From: Lentinus brumalis
Taxonomy: Eukaryota > Basidiomycota > Agaricomycetes > Polyporales > Polyporaceae
Length of the DNA: 64,000 bases
Assembly: GCA_001792895.1 (NCBI GenBank)
Contig: MARA01000009.1
Location: 682,001-746,000, forward strand
Direction: 5' to 3'
A program made the translations under genes and the position numbers. The notes beneath the pieces were generated by a model, which searched no databases, had not been told where the DNA came from, and saw only the letters and a list, made by a program, of their open reading frames with translations. Shown one piece after another: positions 25,104 through 37,165 of the stretch (within the stretch, counting starts at the first letter, position 1; each line of letters starts with the position of its first letter).

Positions 25104-28100
25104 ATGCTGAAACCTTCACTCCTTTTACTGTCTCTCGCGTCTTTCGCGGCAACTTGGACGCATGTTCTGGCGGTGACAGTCTACGGCCAGGAGGGCGTCA
25201 CCGCTCCCTCTGGGGTCTCCTCGACGGCGGGGGCATCCGCGACGGCGAACACCGACTGGGTCAACAACTATGCCGCATACAACAACAAGATACTCACCGC
25301 ACCAAACCTGCCGGATCCTGTGCCGTCGAACGCCTTCACCATCCAGCTTCTGAACAACGCGGCCAACGTAAACGCACTCTCTGTGCAGCAGTCGGGCAAC
25401 TTCCTCGGATTCTCAGTCGAGGTGTCGGTGGTTACGCAAGTCAGTGAGTACATATACCCGCTCTCATATGGCCAAACAACCCGATCTCACGATCGTATCT
25501 CGCGCATAGTTGGCAAGAACGCGTACGCCCAGAGTCTTAGCGTCTTGGCATGGGTGTATGGTTGACTCGGCATAATGCAGGTCCCAGATCGCGGTTCCTT
25601 TCCTCAACCTCTTGGCGACAGTTGCCGATCGTGCAGGCAGCGTACGGATACGAGTCGGTGGTAACACACAAGAGACTGCCACGCTCGTCGACAGTTTGCC
25701 CAATAACGAGATGATCGCGAAGGACAAGGCGGATGCCACCAATCCGGTACGTCGCTGTTCTCGTGCATTCGGGTATGGGCACATTCTTTGGGTTGCCTTG
25801 CTTCATCCTCTTCGCGGAAGTCCTGCGCTCGACGAATCCCGGCTGCAAACCCGACGCACTGCACTTGCAGTGTTCTATACTTAGCGAATGGTGGTCAATT
25901 TTGCTGATTCGCACGCCTCGTCACCTTGGCTACCGCCATCTTCGTCGCTCCTACGCTGACCACATTGTGGTTAATCATTGCACGGTGGCCGTGTGCGAGG
26001 CCGTTGTCGAGGTGCGTGTGGCGTAGCGACATGCTATGTTATGACGTCATGTTGTCCGTCGTGAGCGCTACCGGCCTTGCAGGACGGTCATGACTGGCTT
26101 CCGCAGCAACCTATCGATGTAGTGACAGGCATAGCCGTCTTGCTGCTCTTGATCATGCTGGCTGGGGACAGCGCGTTGGTGTCTAGAAAGTCACAAGCGT
26201 GGTCTCAAACGCGAATTTGGACCGGCCCATGTGCGGATAAGCCTGAAGTGGGCCAGCGCGGACACTCGCACAGTCCGCGCCATTGGGGATTGTAGGTCTC
26301 TGGACGTTTGTGTGCCGGCACGGCCAAGGCAACCCAGAGCTTCAAACGCTAGGGAGCGATGAATCACTTATTCTTATTTCCAGACGGATACGCCCATTCT
26401 CGACTTCACGACTGAGATGCTGTACCTGCTGAGCAATGTCTCTGCACTAGTCAACGCGAAGTGGTACCTTGGTGAGTCTATGATCACCAAGGGAGCTCAG
26501 AATGAACCCAACTCACCCTAACTTAGGCATTCCCTTCAACGATACGACGAACCTTCGTCTGCAGATCGCAGAAGCAGGCGATGCAATCCTCGGAGACAAC
26601 ATTCTTGCATACCAGCTCGGCAACGAACCTGATCTCTATGTTAGGTATGTCTCCTTGGATCATGTATGAGACTGGAACACTAAGTAATCCACAACTGTAT
26701 AGCCACGGTCACCGTCCGCAAGGCTATGATCAGCAGAGCTACTTCAACGAGTTCGGCACAGTCATAAACGCCCTGAACAACGATCCCAAGATCACCAAAC
26801 GCGGTAACCTCGTCGCACCCAGCACCCAGGGTACTTGGACGCTCCAGTCTGTCTGGGACACTGGATTCCTCACCAGCTACCAGGATGCCATCAGCGTTCT
26901 GGCTGTCGAACAGTAAGCTTCACCTGTCCCTCCCTTCCGCAGATCCCAGAGCTGAACTCCCACAGATACCCGGACAACAACTGTGCCGCAGCGTTCCCAG
27001 ACGCAGGCTTCGGCCCTCCGGTGGACCCCCAGAGCGTCTTCGCGAATTACCTGACGCATGCGAGTGGCAGGAACATCGTCAGCCAGTACCTCGATTCGCT
27101 GCCCCTGGCTCAGCAGTATGGCAAGCAGTTCATGATGTTCGAGACGAACACCGCGTCTTGCGGTGGCTTCCCCGGTGTCAGCGACAGCTTCGGTGCCGCT
27201 CTCTGGGGCGTCGACTACGGTCTGCAGATGGCTTACAGCAACTTCACCGGCGCGCTCTTGCATATTGGTGGTCAAGATGTTTCGTATAACGTCAGTGCAC
27301 GTCTTGCTCCGGCTCAGACCGTATGCTGACTTCGGGGCCGGTTGTAGCCCTTCACACGTATGTGGATGACGATCTCGATATTGCCATCGAATGCATCACT
27401 GACCCACCCCCAGCTCCGCCTACGAACCTGTCAAACACCAAGCAGTGGACCGTCGGGCCCATCATGTACTCGACCCTCGTCCTCGCCGAGGCGCTCGGCA
27501 CCTCCAACACGTCTCGCGTGCTCGATACCTTCGCGAACAGCGCCAGTGACTATACCCCTGCATACGCCATCTACGAGAAGGACGTGCTCGCGCGCATGGT
27601 GCTCATCAACTTCATGACCGAGCAGAACGGCCAGGGTGCGTACACCGCTACGATTTCGATCGGCGGTGGCCAGACTGGCGAGGGTAACGGCACGCCGTCG
27701 TCTGTCAAGGTCAAGTGAGTGTTGCCTCCACATTTGCGTAGTGCTGCAAATTGACGTGTGCTGCGCAGGTACTTGCTCGCGCCTTCGGTATCGGAGAAGG
27801 ATAATGTCACATGGGCCGGTCAGGTATGCTACGCCAGCTGACTCCCTGCATTCGCCGGGTAGCTAACCCCCATGTTCCTGTCTGCAGACCTATGGCGCTC
27901 GCTTCCAGTGCGACGGACGCCTGACGGGCACCGAAGTCATCCAGACGATCAACTGCGACACGACCGCGAACACGTGCCAGATCCCCGTGCCCGCGCCAGG
28001 CGTCGCCCTCGTGTTCATCTCCCCGGACGCACAAGGCGCGACGGACCCGCCGACGACGCAGACGTACTCGACGACGGCGGTGACGAAGGTGAAGAACACG

Positions 28101-28283
28101 GTCACGATCGATCCCAGCGTGCTCGCGACGTCGAACGGGGACAGCGCAAAGGACCGTGCGGCGGGCAGCACGAGTCAGGGCAGCAGCGACGCGCCACGGA
28201 CCGCGGGTGTCGCCCCCGGCTTGACGCTGCTCGCGATGTTCGTCACGGGCGTGTGGGTCGTGGTGGCCGCGATGAGGCGGTGA
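25104..28283 (+). CDS. GH79 beta-glucuronidase-like enzyme, copy 4 (intact, one long intron)
   Basis: Complete GH79 gene of eleven exons and 673 residues: 25104-25443, 25510-25522 (13 nt), 25581-25746, 26384-26471, 26527-26644, 26703-26912, 26966-27290, 27349-27358 (10 nt), 27414-27714, 27769-27823, 27888-28283. The signal peptide ends near THVLA and VTVYG follows. Predicted acid/base is Glu236 (GNEPDLYV) and nucleophile Glu371 (FETNTASCGG). The last residues are hydrophobic and end in MRR, as in a membrane or GPI tail. Intron 3 (25747-26383) is 637 nt, while the same intron is 65 nt in copy 3 and 52-60 nt in copies 1 and 2. Closest to copy 2, but with two extra introns. Confidence 0.93.
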
Positions 28284-28544
28284 CCATGCCACCGACACGC
28301 GGCGGGAGTCTGGATATCAGTTCTTACATCTTACACGGCTCAGAGGATTTGTATATATCACGCGCACGGACGCTTTCCATATTGCGCTGGACTATCTCCT
28401 ACAGGTAGTTGCCTGTTCTAATACCACTGTTCCTCACCTGTACCGAGGGAGAGGCTCTCGGCGCCGATTTGGTGCGACACGGTTGTAGTAATGATTGCCC
28501 CGTCAGTCCTACGAGGGCAGCCGAGCGGCGACAGCAAGTCATAC

Positions 28545-30084
28545 CTACGGTGCAGGAGCATCTGATGGCGGTTTTGGAGGTTTGGAAGCCGCAGCACGGT
28601 CGAGCCTCCGGAGTGCCCCTCGGGCCTCCATGGCACCCGCACGCATGCCAATGCTTTGGGCCTGCGCAAGACTCTCCTGGAACGACTTCCGCGCCTCGTC
28701 GTGCTTTCCACCCATCTGCAACACGCACACGTCCATCAGCGACGTTCCCATATCGACACCGTAAGACACAGACCTCGAGCAGCGCTCCCAAGTTGAACAG
28801 CGCGGCAGCCAGAGTCTGCTCGCAGAGCGCCATCGCCTCCGGGTCCTGCGCGGCACCGGGAAGGGTGCGCGTCTTTTCGATGACGGTCTGCGCCTGGCGC
28901 GCCCACGACTCCGCGTACTGCACGTTCGAGGGCGGCGGGCCGCGCACCATGAGGTCGGAGAGGTTGTTCATGATCTGCGCGGCGCGACAGCGGTCCTCGA
29001 CCGCTGCGTCTTTTGCTCTTGAGGGAGGTTGCATGAGTATGCCGATCGCTTGCAGGTAGAGCGTTGTCGCGTATCTGACCATGTGTCAGCTGAGGCCCAG
29101 CAGGTAGTGAGAGAAGAGCACTGGCACTGGCACTCACTCGGGCTTGCCTTCCTGCGCGTAGAAGCGACCCAACGCTTCTAGGGGTGCGGCGACGTCCACC
29201 TTCCGCACCCACCACGGGAGCTCGAGCTCGGCGAGCATCGTGCCAACCTCGCCTTCCTCCGCCTCCTTCTCCTTGCCCTTGCCGGCGTTGGCGGCCTCGT
29301 CCTTGACGAGCTTCAGTGCCTCTTCGACGGCGAAGGTGAGGAAGTGCTCTGCCTCCTCGGGCCCGCGCTGGTACACTTCTGCCATCTCCCCGAGCTTGTG
29401 TGCGAGTGCGACGGCGCGCAAGCGCTCGCGGCCGGAGAGGCTGTTGCGTGCCAGGGCGGCGCGGAGCTGAGCGAAGGCCGCGCTGTATGTTTCGTACGCC
29501 TCGTTCGGGTTGTTGGAGGCCTCGAGCACTTCCCCAAGCACGATCCCTATGCCGGACAGCTTGAGGTGCGGTTCAGATCCGTACGCGGAGAGCGGGAGGG
29601 TCTGCGCGGTCTTCCACGCTCTTCGCCCGCGCCTTGAGCCGCCGAGGGGTATGTGCAAGTGTGGGGAGTGGGACGTACCGCCGCAGGTATCGCTCGCTCA
29701 GGTCCAGGTCTCCCTGGTGCTTCGCCTTAATTCCCGCACGCAGGTCCGCGCGCACCTCGGGCGGCCACATGGTGAAGGTGGTGTAGAACTGGTACCTTGA
29801 GCCCACACGGCGCGGGATATTCAGCCTACATCAGAAGCGGGAAGCAGGGAGCGGTGAGAGACGCACACGCCGTATGCGGTCGACGCGATGCCGACGCCCA
29901 TGAGGATGCTGAAGACGGTCGAGATGCGCGAGCGCGAGTGCAGCCATGACGTAGCCCCGCTCGACGAGCTCGAGGTTGCGAACGTCCTGCGCGAGGCTAC
30001 AGCGAGTGTCGAGGTCGGCGTTTTGCAGACGGCTTTTGAGCAGAGCCGCGAGGCCTGGCGTTGGGCTGCTCGGGTTGCGATCAT
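28545..30084 (-). CDS. mitochondrial TPR protein, Mgr3-like
   Basis: Five exons: 30084-29867, 29825-29679, 29620-29138, 29074-28774, 28715-28545, giving 439 residues. The first 50 residues are rich in Arg/Ser/Ala with almost no acids, as in a mitochondrial presequence. One membrane segment follows (FSILMGVGIASTAYG), then MWPPEVRADLRAGIKAK and several degenerate TPR helices (SGIGIVLGEVLEASNN, AHKLGEMAEVYQRG, ALFNLGALLE, GKHDEARKSFQESL). This matches the layout of fungal Mgr3, an adaptor of the inner-membrane i-AAA protease Yme1. The family call is from general resemblance; another mitochondrial TPR protein is possible. It is convergent with GH79 copy 4 and divergent from the DUF7918 gene, 223 bp away. 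Confidence 0.72.
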
Positions 30085-30307
30085 CGTGGCGGTCGAGAAG
30101 AGAAACGCGACGGTGGAGAGCAGGCTGGCGCGATCGCGTGAGAGAACGCGTCGGGGCCAGGACGCGTCGGAGCGCCCGAGGCTCTAGCTCTTTCCACGAC
30201 ATACAAACCATATACTGCGTTCCAACTTCATTCCCATCTGAAACCCGACTGTCTGTCTCCTCGAATCAGCATTTCAAGACCGTACATAGGCCAGGGAATA
30301 CTCCAAG

Positions 30308-31587
30308 ATGCTCCTCCATGGTTACGAAGTGTGGATCACCTGCGACGGAGAGCCCCTACCCGAGTACCAGACAGAAGTCGAAGGCGACGGCAAGACCGTC
30401 GCCTGCTTTATACCCAGCGAGAGCGGAAAGGCAAGTCTGACTTCTTTGTATGTCTCATAGGCTCCCGTGTTCATGCAGTACGACTTGCCTGCCGTCACTC
30501 CCTCTTCGCCTCCTAACTCGCGTTGCGCACCTTACAGAACTTCGTCATACACTGGAATGACCATGTCAAGGCAACCTGGCTCGCGTATGCCTTTACGCTG
30601 GATGGAAGAAGCCTCTCGCATGGGAGCATAGCGAGCGTCGGGAGCACTGGGAAGCGGGCCGGAGTCCTAACAGACGCGGACATCGAGCAGCCGTTCCAGT
30701 TCGCAGACCTCAAGACATCAGGTGCGCTCCGTCGCTATATCGCGCGCACATACGCACGTTACTTACGGGGCGGATATAAGATGATGATTCACTGCTGAAT
30801 AACATGTCTAGCAACGCCGACTTGGGCACGATAAAGGTCTCCATCCGACGGGTCCACGAACACTACACTCTCATCCCGTTCACCCCCGCAACCTTCAATG
30901 CAGTCGAGAAGGTGCATGAGAGAAGCAAGAAGGCAGGGGCTCACAACGTCGCGTATGTGTTCGACCTGTTTTTACACCTCCCACCTTCCGTGCCACTTAT
31001 AGCAGTCTGTCTCTAGCCTCGGAAAGGCCTCGAGAATCTCTGACCCTCCAATGCGCTATCTATACCGACACGACGCTATCAACCCGTTGGAAGGATATAT
31101 CGCGACTTTCGTCTTCCGATACAGACCGCGCGGTGAGTCTTTTTCTGATATACCTTGGTACTCCTGGTCTAACGTACCGCAAGCGCTTCTGCAGGCGCAA
31201 GGGGTTATGCCCCCGTCTCCCCCGTCGCAGACCGAGGTAGCGCAGGCGAAGAGGAAGGGCGACTTGGCAGAAGAACGCCCGGCGAAGCGGCCGAAGACAG
31301 AGCCCGGGGAAGCTCAAGCGGATTTGGGCGTGATCGAGCTCTCGGACGACGATGAGGACTTGGATGTACTCCAGGTATGGTTCTTCGTTCACGCTCGACT
31401 ATGGTCTAAGAGAGGCTAACTGTTTCCCCCTATCCAGAGTCGCCTCAGGCAACTCCAGAGGCAGGTCGAGCGAGCTAAGAGGAAGAAGGGAGAGCCTATT
31501 GCTGGGACCGTCAAGAAGGAATCTGGGGCCTCTCAACCGCGCCCTGTCGACGATCCAGGCGATGTCATCGACCTGACGGAAGACTGA
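30308..31587 (+). CDS. DUF7918 domain protein
   Basis: Six exons: 30308-30430, 30538-30721, 30781-30952, 31017-31132, 31184-31374, 31438-31587, giving 311 residues. The N-terminal part (VWITCDGEPLPEY, CFIPSESGK, FVIHWNDH, LGTIKVSIRRV, YIATFVFRYRP) matches a beta-rich domain that is widespread in agaricomycetes and catalogued as DUF7918; its function is unknown. The C-terminal third is charged and disordered, with a possible nuclear signal (ERPAKRPKTE), an acidic SIM-like segment (VIELSDDDED), a short coiled coil (SRLRQLQRQVERAKRKK) and a second SIM-like end (VIDLTED). Two SUMO-interaction-like motifs plus a nuclear signal suggest a nuclear role (inference). Intron 1 starts with GCAAGT, a GC-AG intron; the homologous join K-N-F-V requires it. 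Confidence 0.82.
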
Positions 31588-32110
31588 TATCCTCGTTCTC
31601 GCGCTCTTCAGCACATTCTCTTTCTCGGGCATGTTAAGGCATCATCACTCGCTCTGCTGATTATAATTTATATATTCGTACTTTATGTGCTCCCTTAATA
31701 TATGAATATGCTCCGTGTTCACGACACTATTCACGACTCATAGTACGTGCGATACCTGCCACAGATAAGCCCAGCTAAGCAGTGAGTTCCATACCCGTGG
31801 GCTTCGTCTGGCCGGCTGACGCCGGTGCTGAGTAGCTTCTGGCATGATGAACTTATGAAGTCTGTGTCAGCAGGCAGACTCCTTGTACGCAACGCGGTGA
31901 TGCATCAGTTACGAACACATACAGATATATACGCATGTCAATCGAGGCCCCAGAGGGCTATGTGTCTCATGGCGGGTAGGCCGCACACACAGTACATGAT
32001 GTCTCAAGATGAGCACGCAGATTCACTACAACGCTTTATTCAGAATGATTACATGGAAGGTCTAACCCCACATGATGTACGTACGTACGCCGCTACAATC
32101 CGATAATGTG
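31588..32110. other. intergenic region, convergent 3' ends
   Basis: AT-rich 3' flanks of two convergent genes; stretches near 31650-31720 would suit 3' end processing. No gene seen. Confidence 0.4.
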
Positions 32111-33748
32111 TCACCAATACTTCACCGCCCCGTCCCTGTTATTCTCTACGGACTGCGAGATACTAGTAAAAGGACCCCGTGGAGAGGGAGATGGCCGCCG
32201 CCGCCGTCCCGATAAGTCGATAGTCCCGACTGGTATGAGTCAAATTACGATGTGTGCATCCACTGGAACAGCGGTGTGTCTCACCTCCAGTCTGGTCGTC
32301 TACATGCACGACTGGGCGCATGTTCAACAATGCCGACGGCACATCTATAGGCACGTTGCCCTGCGATCCCGTCCGAAACATTGAAAGCAGGTCACGAGGC
32401 AGACAACACTACATCAGTGAACTTACCTCGAAGAGTGTGAAGACATCTTCGTCGCTGGCTATCGCGAGCGTGACCCTGTGACCCTGTACAGATATGTATG
32501 CAGAGACATGCAGGCACATCCGTCAACGGTGGCTACTTTGGCAAGAAGCTGCTCCCAACTTACCTGACTGAGAATGTAGTTGATGACGTCTCTGACAGAT
32601 TCCAGAGGTATCTCTCGAAGTATTGCTGCGAATAAGTATCCTAGTCAGCCTGAATCGCATCGGACCAATGATACACGCACCTCTTTGAAAGGTGGAGGAT
32701 GTAAAATCCGCGTCACCGGATTGTTCTCAACAGCCTTGTTCTTGTAAGCGGTAACTTTCCGCCGGGGCCACGCAAACCTGCTGTTTCCACCATTCTTCTT
32801 GGCCATGTAGAAGTGGATGAAACCGCATTTCCTGTCTTCTGGTGACCGCCCATACCCCGGATAATATCGCCCTTCCGAGTATCGTTCGTAGAAGTCCGTT
32901 TGTTTCGTGGGAGTGCCCATCGTGGACGCTTCGCTTTGTGAACTTTGCACAGATGTATTTATCATCGCGGGACCTCGTGATGCCGTCACACCGGTGATAA
33001 AGCATACGTCATCCTGCTCCGAGTCGCATTCCAATGCGGGGGCCTCCCAGGTGTCGAAGTGGTCCCGTATGTGTTTAACGATATCGTCCCTGCTAGCACA
33101 GATCTTCTCTTCGACAACTGTCCGTCCCCAGTCGAGAGTGACATCCACTTTCCTCTTGTATATCTGAGTCTGCTGTTCTTCGCTATTGTAGTGATGCAAT
33201 GAGCGCCACCGTCCGCGTACGACGTGCTCGTGAGGGACTTACAGAGACTGTCCACTGACATGCCTGAGCGTTATCACTGTGTCTTGCATCGTCTTATAAA
33301 CTTCGTACGGCAAACTCCGTTCTTCGGTTGGCAGTGTGGGGCACGCCGGTGCTTGTTTGACTTCCATGTTGCCGATACGGGGAGTCAACGAGTTGTGTAG
33401 AGGCTGGAAGTAGCCCTGGATACACCAGCCCACATCCCCAGCATGGATCTGTGGTCTCGATATGCTGATCTCAGGGGGTGAGGGTGCATGCCAGAGCGGT
33501 AGGCCCCTGCCCAGGCGAAAAAATGCCTGTGCGTATAAATCACAGTCTTCGAGCGTCGGATCGAATGGGCGACCGGAATTTCCAGGATCTTGCCATGAAG
33601 CACGAGTCGTATCCTGTGAGTCGTTGAGAGGGGATATCATCGGAGGATTGAAGGATCCCACGAGCCACCGCGGCTGCATGAAGTCAGTTCCCGGATATAC
33701 AGCAGGTGAGAGCTGCAGATTCTTACTGGCAATTGGGACTGGGACATG
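32111..33748 (-). CDS. conserved agaricomycete protein of unknown function
   Basis: Seven exons: 33748-33728, 33673-33243, 33182-32677, 32640-32564, 32483-32427, 32360-32285, 32229-32111, giving 428 residues with all phases consistent. The N-terminal block LYAQAFFRLGRGLPLWHAP...IHAGDVGWCIQGYFQPL, the middle block with DDVCFITGVTASRGPAM, and the late helices (LREIPLESVRDVINYIL, then LAIASDEDVFTLFE) follow the layout of a large multigene family common in mushroom-forming fungi and without known function. The C terminus is basic and Ser/Pro-rich (GRRRRPSPSPRGP). The first exon is only 21 nt; its ATG is supported by a clean GTAAGA donor. Confidence 0.75.
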
Positions 33749-34386
33749 ATAGGCTGGTGTCTGGGGAGCAGTGCGTGCGTGTCAGGAAACTCAGAGAGGG
33801 AAAAGACAGAAGGATTAGCAAGCGGAGCCCTCCTTGCGCTCCCTTTTATACCATCCTGGGCGTTGCGCAGTCAGGCTGAAGTTGTCTCCGTACCAAGAAG
33901 TCCTCCTAAGCATGGTCAGGATGCGCCGCAATGGTCGTTGTTGCGTAGAGACGGCAACAAGGTGCGACCGACCAGGCGACCGGGTTTGGGCGGCGACTCG
34001 CCCCGCACAAACAATAAGTTAGTCCCCTCGGACGGGTTTGTGAGCGCCCCGATCTTACGTCTTCACTGGGCAACCGGTCACTTTCACTTGTCCGGATGTT
34101 CGAGCATGCATATGGGCATCTTGGAGCAGCGCACCTAGGCAAGTACCGTCGTACAGGGGCAGGCATCTTCGCGAACCACTTGTGGATATTTGCAGAACGC
34201 GCGCTGCATGATGCGTTTGTCGTCCGAGATGCGCTGAAACCTTGATTACGCGAGTCGCGACTGTGAAGACGAAGAAACGCCACAACCATGTCATTTGTTG
34301 TCTGAAATACGGCAAAGGTGGCGAGCAAGAGCATTCAAACAAGCGGAGCGCTGACGCAACGGAGGCTCACCGGTCTCTACGCCCTC
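33749..34386. other. intergenic region
   Basis: 5' flank of the unknown-function gene and 3' flank of the secreted hydrolase. The 130-codon plus-strand frame here has no recognisable features. Confidence 0.4.
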
Positions 34387-36421
34387 TCATCCCACAATGA
34401 AGCCTCCGGTACCAACACTCTCGAGAGTCACGACGTGCCCTTCGATACTCGCCCCACTATCAAGCACCTGCTTCGCCCGAAGTAGCGCCTTCGCCGCAAC
34501 TCCGTGCACCCTGGAGTTAGACAAGTCGAACTTCTCCTCTGCATAGTTCAGGTTTGTGGCGAGCACCAACGTCTTCGCGCCAACGGTCCATAGTCCGACG
34601 TCGACGCCGTGCGCGACAACATGGGAGAAGGTGGCGGTGGGGTTCAGGATGAAGTCCTTCATTGTGGCGAGAGACTTTGCGAGGGTGGAGGCGGAGGCTG
34701 TGACGTCGTCGGCCGTGGGTGCGTTCCAGGAGACGACGCCTGATATGTGCGGGTCAGCCAATGGGGTTTTATGCCTTCACGGTGGATTCGACTAACCTAG
34801 GGCGCCGTGGTTGATCCCGAGTACGCTCTGCACGACAAACTCCTTTCCCGTCGGCACACGGTCCCAATACCTGTCAATCAGTCTTGTCAGCAAGAGACAC
34901 CGAGGATCCCGACACTCATACGCAATGCTCACGAATCTCCGCCGAAACCTTGCGGGACGGTCCACATGGCCTTGGTACGCTCCCAACCGTCGATGAACCT
35001 GCGCTCGGCGAACTCGTCCATCCGCGTGCTGATGTCCTCCAACTCGCCCTTGCAGTTGTCGCATCCGCAATCTCCATAGTCCGGCGTGCATGCCGTCCCC
35101 TTGAAGTGCATACGTGCGCGTCAGAAGCTATCACACACCCGCACGATCGCCGACGACGTACCCAAACTGTGGAGAAGGTTGCATTTATCCCGACGGGATA
35201 AGTGTCCTGCATGACGATGTCCGTTCCTGCCGTGTACTCCGTCCAGTAGTAGTTCTCGCAGTTGAGGACGAGCGAGACAGGGTGATAACCGTCAAGCGAG
35301 TATATGAGATCATACGCAGTTGAGGTGGCGTTCAGAGGGTCAGATGTGCCGTCCGGCTCGTCTCCAGTGTACCACAGCAGGAGCGCAGGGCTGTTCTTGA
35401 CACGGTTGACCTCTTCGGTAACAGCAGTGTTGTTCATGTACGTCCTGCAAGGACTGTCAGCTGCTGGCATACTTTTCGGTGTTTCGTGACATACCATCTC
35501 ATGTCGTACATCAAGTATAGGCCGACCTCCTCCATGCGTTGGGTGACCTCGGCAAGGGCGGTGAGGTTGTCGTACGTAGGGATAGGATGGATCTACACGA
35601 TTCGCCTTTGAGCTCAAACGATGGCATACATTTATGCGCTGAGGCTTACAACAGTGAATCCTTGAGCAGCAATCTCGTCAATGACGGACAGGTTAGAGGT
35701 GAGGTATCCCCCGAAGTTGGTGTAGAACCCGATAGGGAACACGGTCTCGTAGTCTCCACCCTTGCCCGTTGCAGGTTTCGCCAGTAGCGCGCCCGTGCGC
35801 AAGTCCATCTTTGTCACTGAACGGCCATCCGGAGGATCCGGGAGGTAGTATAACGTGGTGTTCGCAGCAAACGTCTGCGGAGCTCCCTTCGCGCCAGGGG
35901 CGCTGTAAGTCGCCGAACACTCTACGTCAAACGGAGCGGACTGTGGCTTCAGGCCCTTCAGCGAAAACGGCAACTCCGCCTTCGTCGCGTTCAAGTCCAC
36001 GGGACCTTTCGCGAGCGTACGCCCGCCGACCTTCACTGTTACCTCGAGCGCACCCTTCAAGCCGTGTACCGGGAGGTCTATGGGGACAGCACCGACGACT
36101 TCCGAGAACGTGATCGGCGCGTCGATCAGAAAGCCTGCGGAGGAAGACGCGTCCTCAGGGAGGTATGGTTTGATGACCGAGGCGCAGCGCAGTGCGAGCA
36201 ACGGCTTCGAAGACGTCGCAGGAATGGGAAACTGGCCGCCTGGGGGCACGATGGGCGAGGATGCCATGTAGTTTTTACCGCACCTGCGACCCCATGTCAG
36301 ATCTCCCGCTCAAAACATGGCAGGTTCCGACTTTGCCGTACCATGTATCTGCACTCGCATTCTCGAAGAGGACCACCAGCGCGAAGCTCGCTGCGAGAGC
36401 ACGTACGAGAGTCGCCGCCAT
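34387..36421 (-). CDS. secreted glycoside-hydrolase-like TIM-barrel protein
   Basis: Seven exons: 36421-36342, 36283-35650, 35592-35495, 35444-35162, 35099-34933, 34870-34797, 34739-34387, giving 562 residues. A signal peptide (ALAASFALVVLFENASA) precedes CGKNYMASSPIVPPGGQFP. An N-terminal beta-sandwich-like part (about residues 30-230) leads into a barrel-like part with LLLWYTGDEPDG, where Asp/Glu of DEPD are candidate catalytic acids, and YTAGTDIVMQDTYPVG. A Cys cluster (CGCDNC) is present. The C-terminal portion (VGLWTVGAKTLVLATNLNY) resembles a small beta domain. Similar basidiomycete proteins are usually annotated only as glycoside hydrolase catalytic-core proteins; no CAZy family is assigned here and the substrate is unknown. 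Confidence 0.72.
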
Positions 36422-37165
36422 TGCCCCGACGTCCTTGGCGTTTTGAGACTTGACGGTCGTCGGTTCTCCGCCGCACGCTGGCAACGTGCTATATATGTTG
36501 TGGCCTTCGCTGTTCCGCTCGTCCGGTCGAAGCACTGGCAACGATACTTATCGGGACTCACCCATGCGGTCTCAGTCATGTGGTGTCATCTGCGTCGCCC
36601 GCGGCGGTTCTTCACCTTCTTGCTGCCGTCACGGCTGGCAGCATAGATCCGAGGCTGCACATAAGATGTCATGTAAGGTGAGACGTTCTATGCGAGTTGG
36701 ACGTCGAAGGCCGGCGAGCACGCAGCATAGTTCAAACGTTCATGATGGTCGGGGTCAAGTCACATACTATGTACTTAGGCGCCACAACGTCAAGTTACCT
36801 TGTGTGCAAGGTCACCCGAACCCCGAATATTGAAGCCCGTATCTGACCACGCGGGTTCCCCCGATCCCTGATCCAGTGTTCCCGGCTCGCCCCGCCTCCT
36901 CCGGCGTCAAGAACAGTGTTAGCTTTCTACCTCCTCCTCCACCAACTGCGTGGACCCTACTCGTGTAGCAGTCTGTCGTCATGGTGTACATTTCTAACGT
37001 TGTGTGGAAAGTCAATCGCTTTCTTGCGCGCATCGTTTGTGAGCAGGCGTTCAAACGTTCACCCCCGCTAAGGAAGCTGGTGTGCTGCTCTACGTGCTTT
37101 ACGTCCGTGCCGTCAGTTCCCCACGCTATGCTCTGCCTCGACGTCGTTGTAAAACAGCGCTCTAT
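36422..37165. other. intergenic region
   Basis: 5' flank of the secreted hydrolase and 3' flank of FNT-A. No gene supported. Confidence 0.4.
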
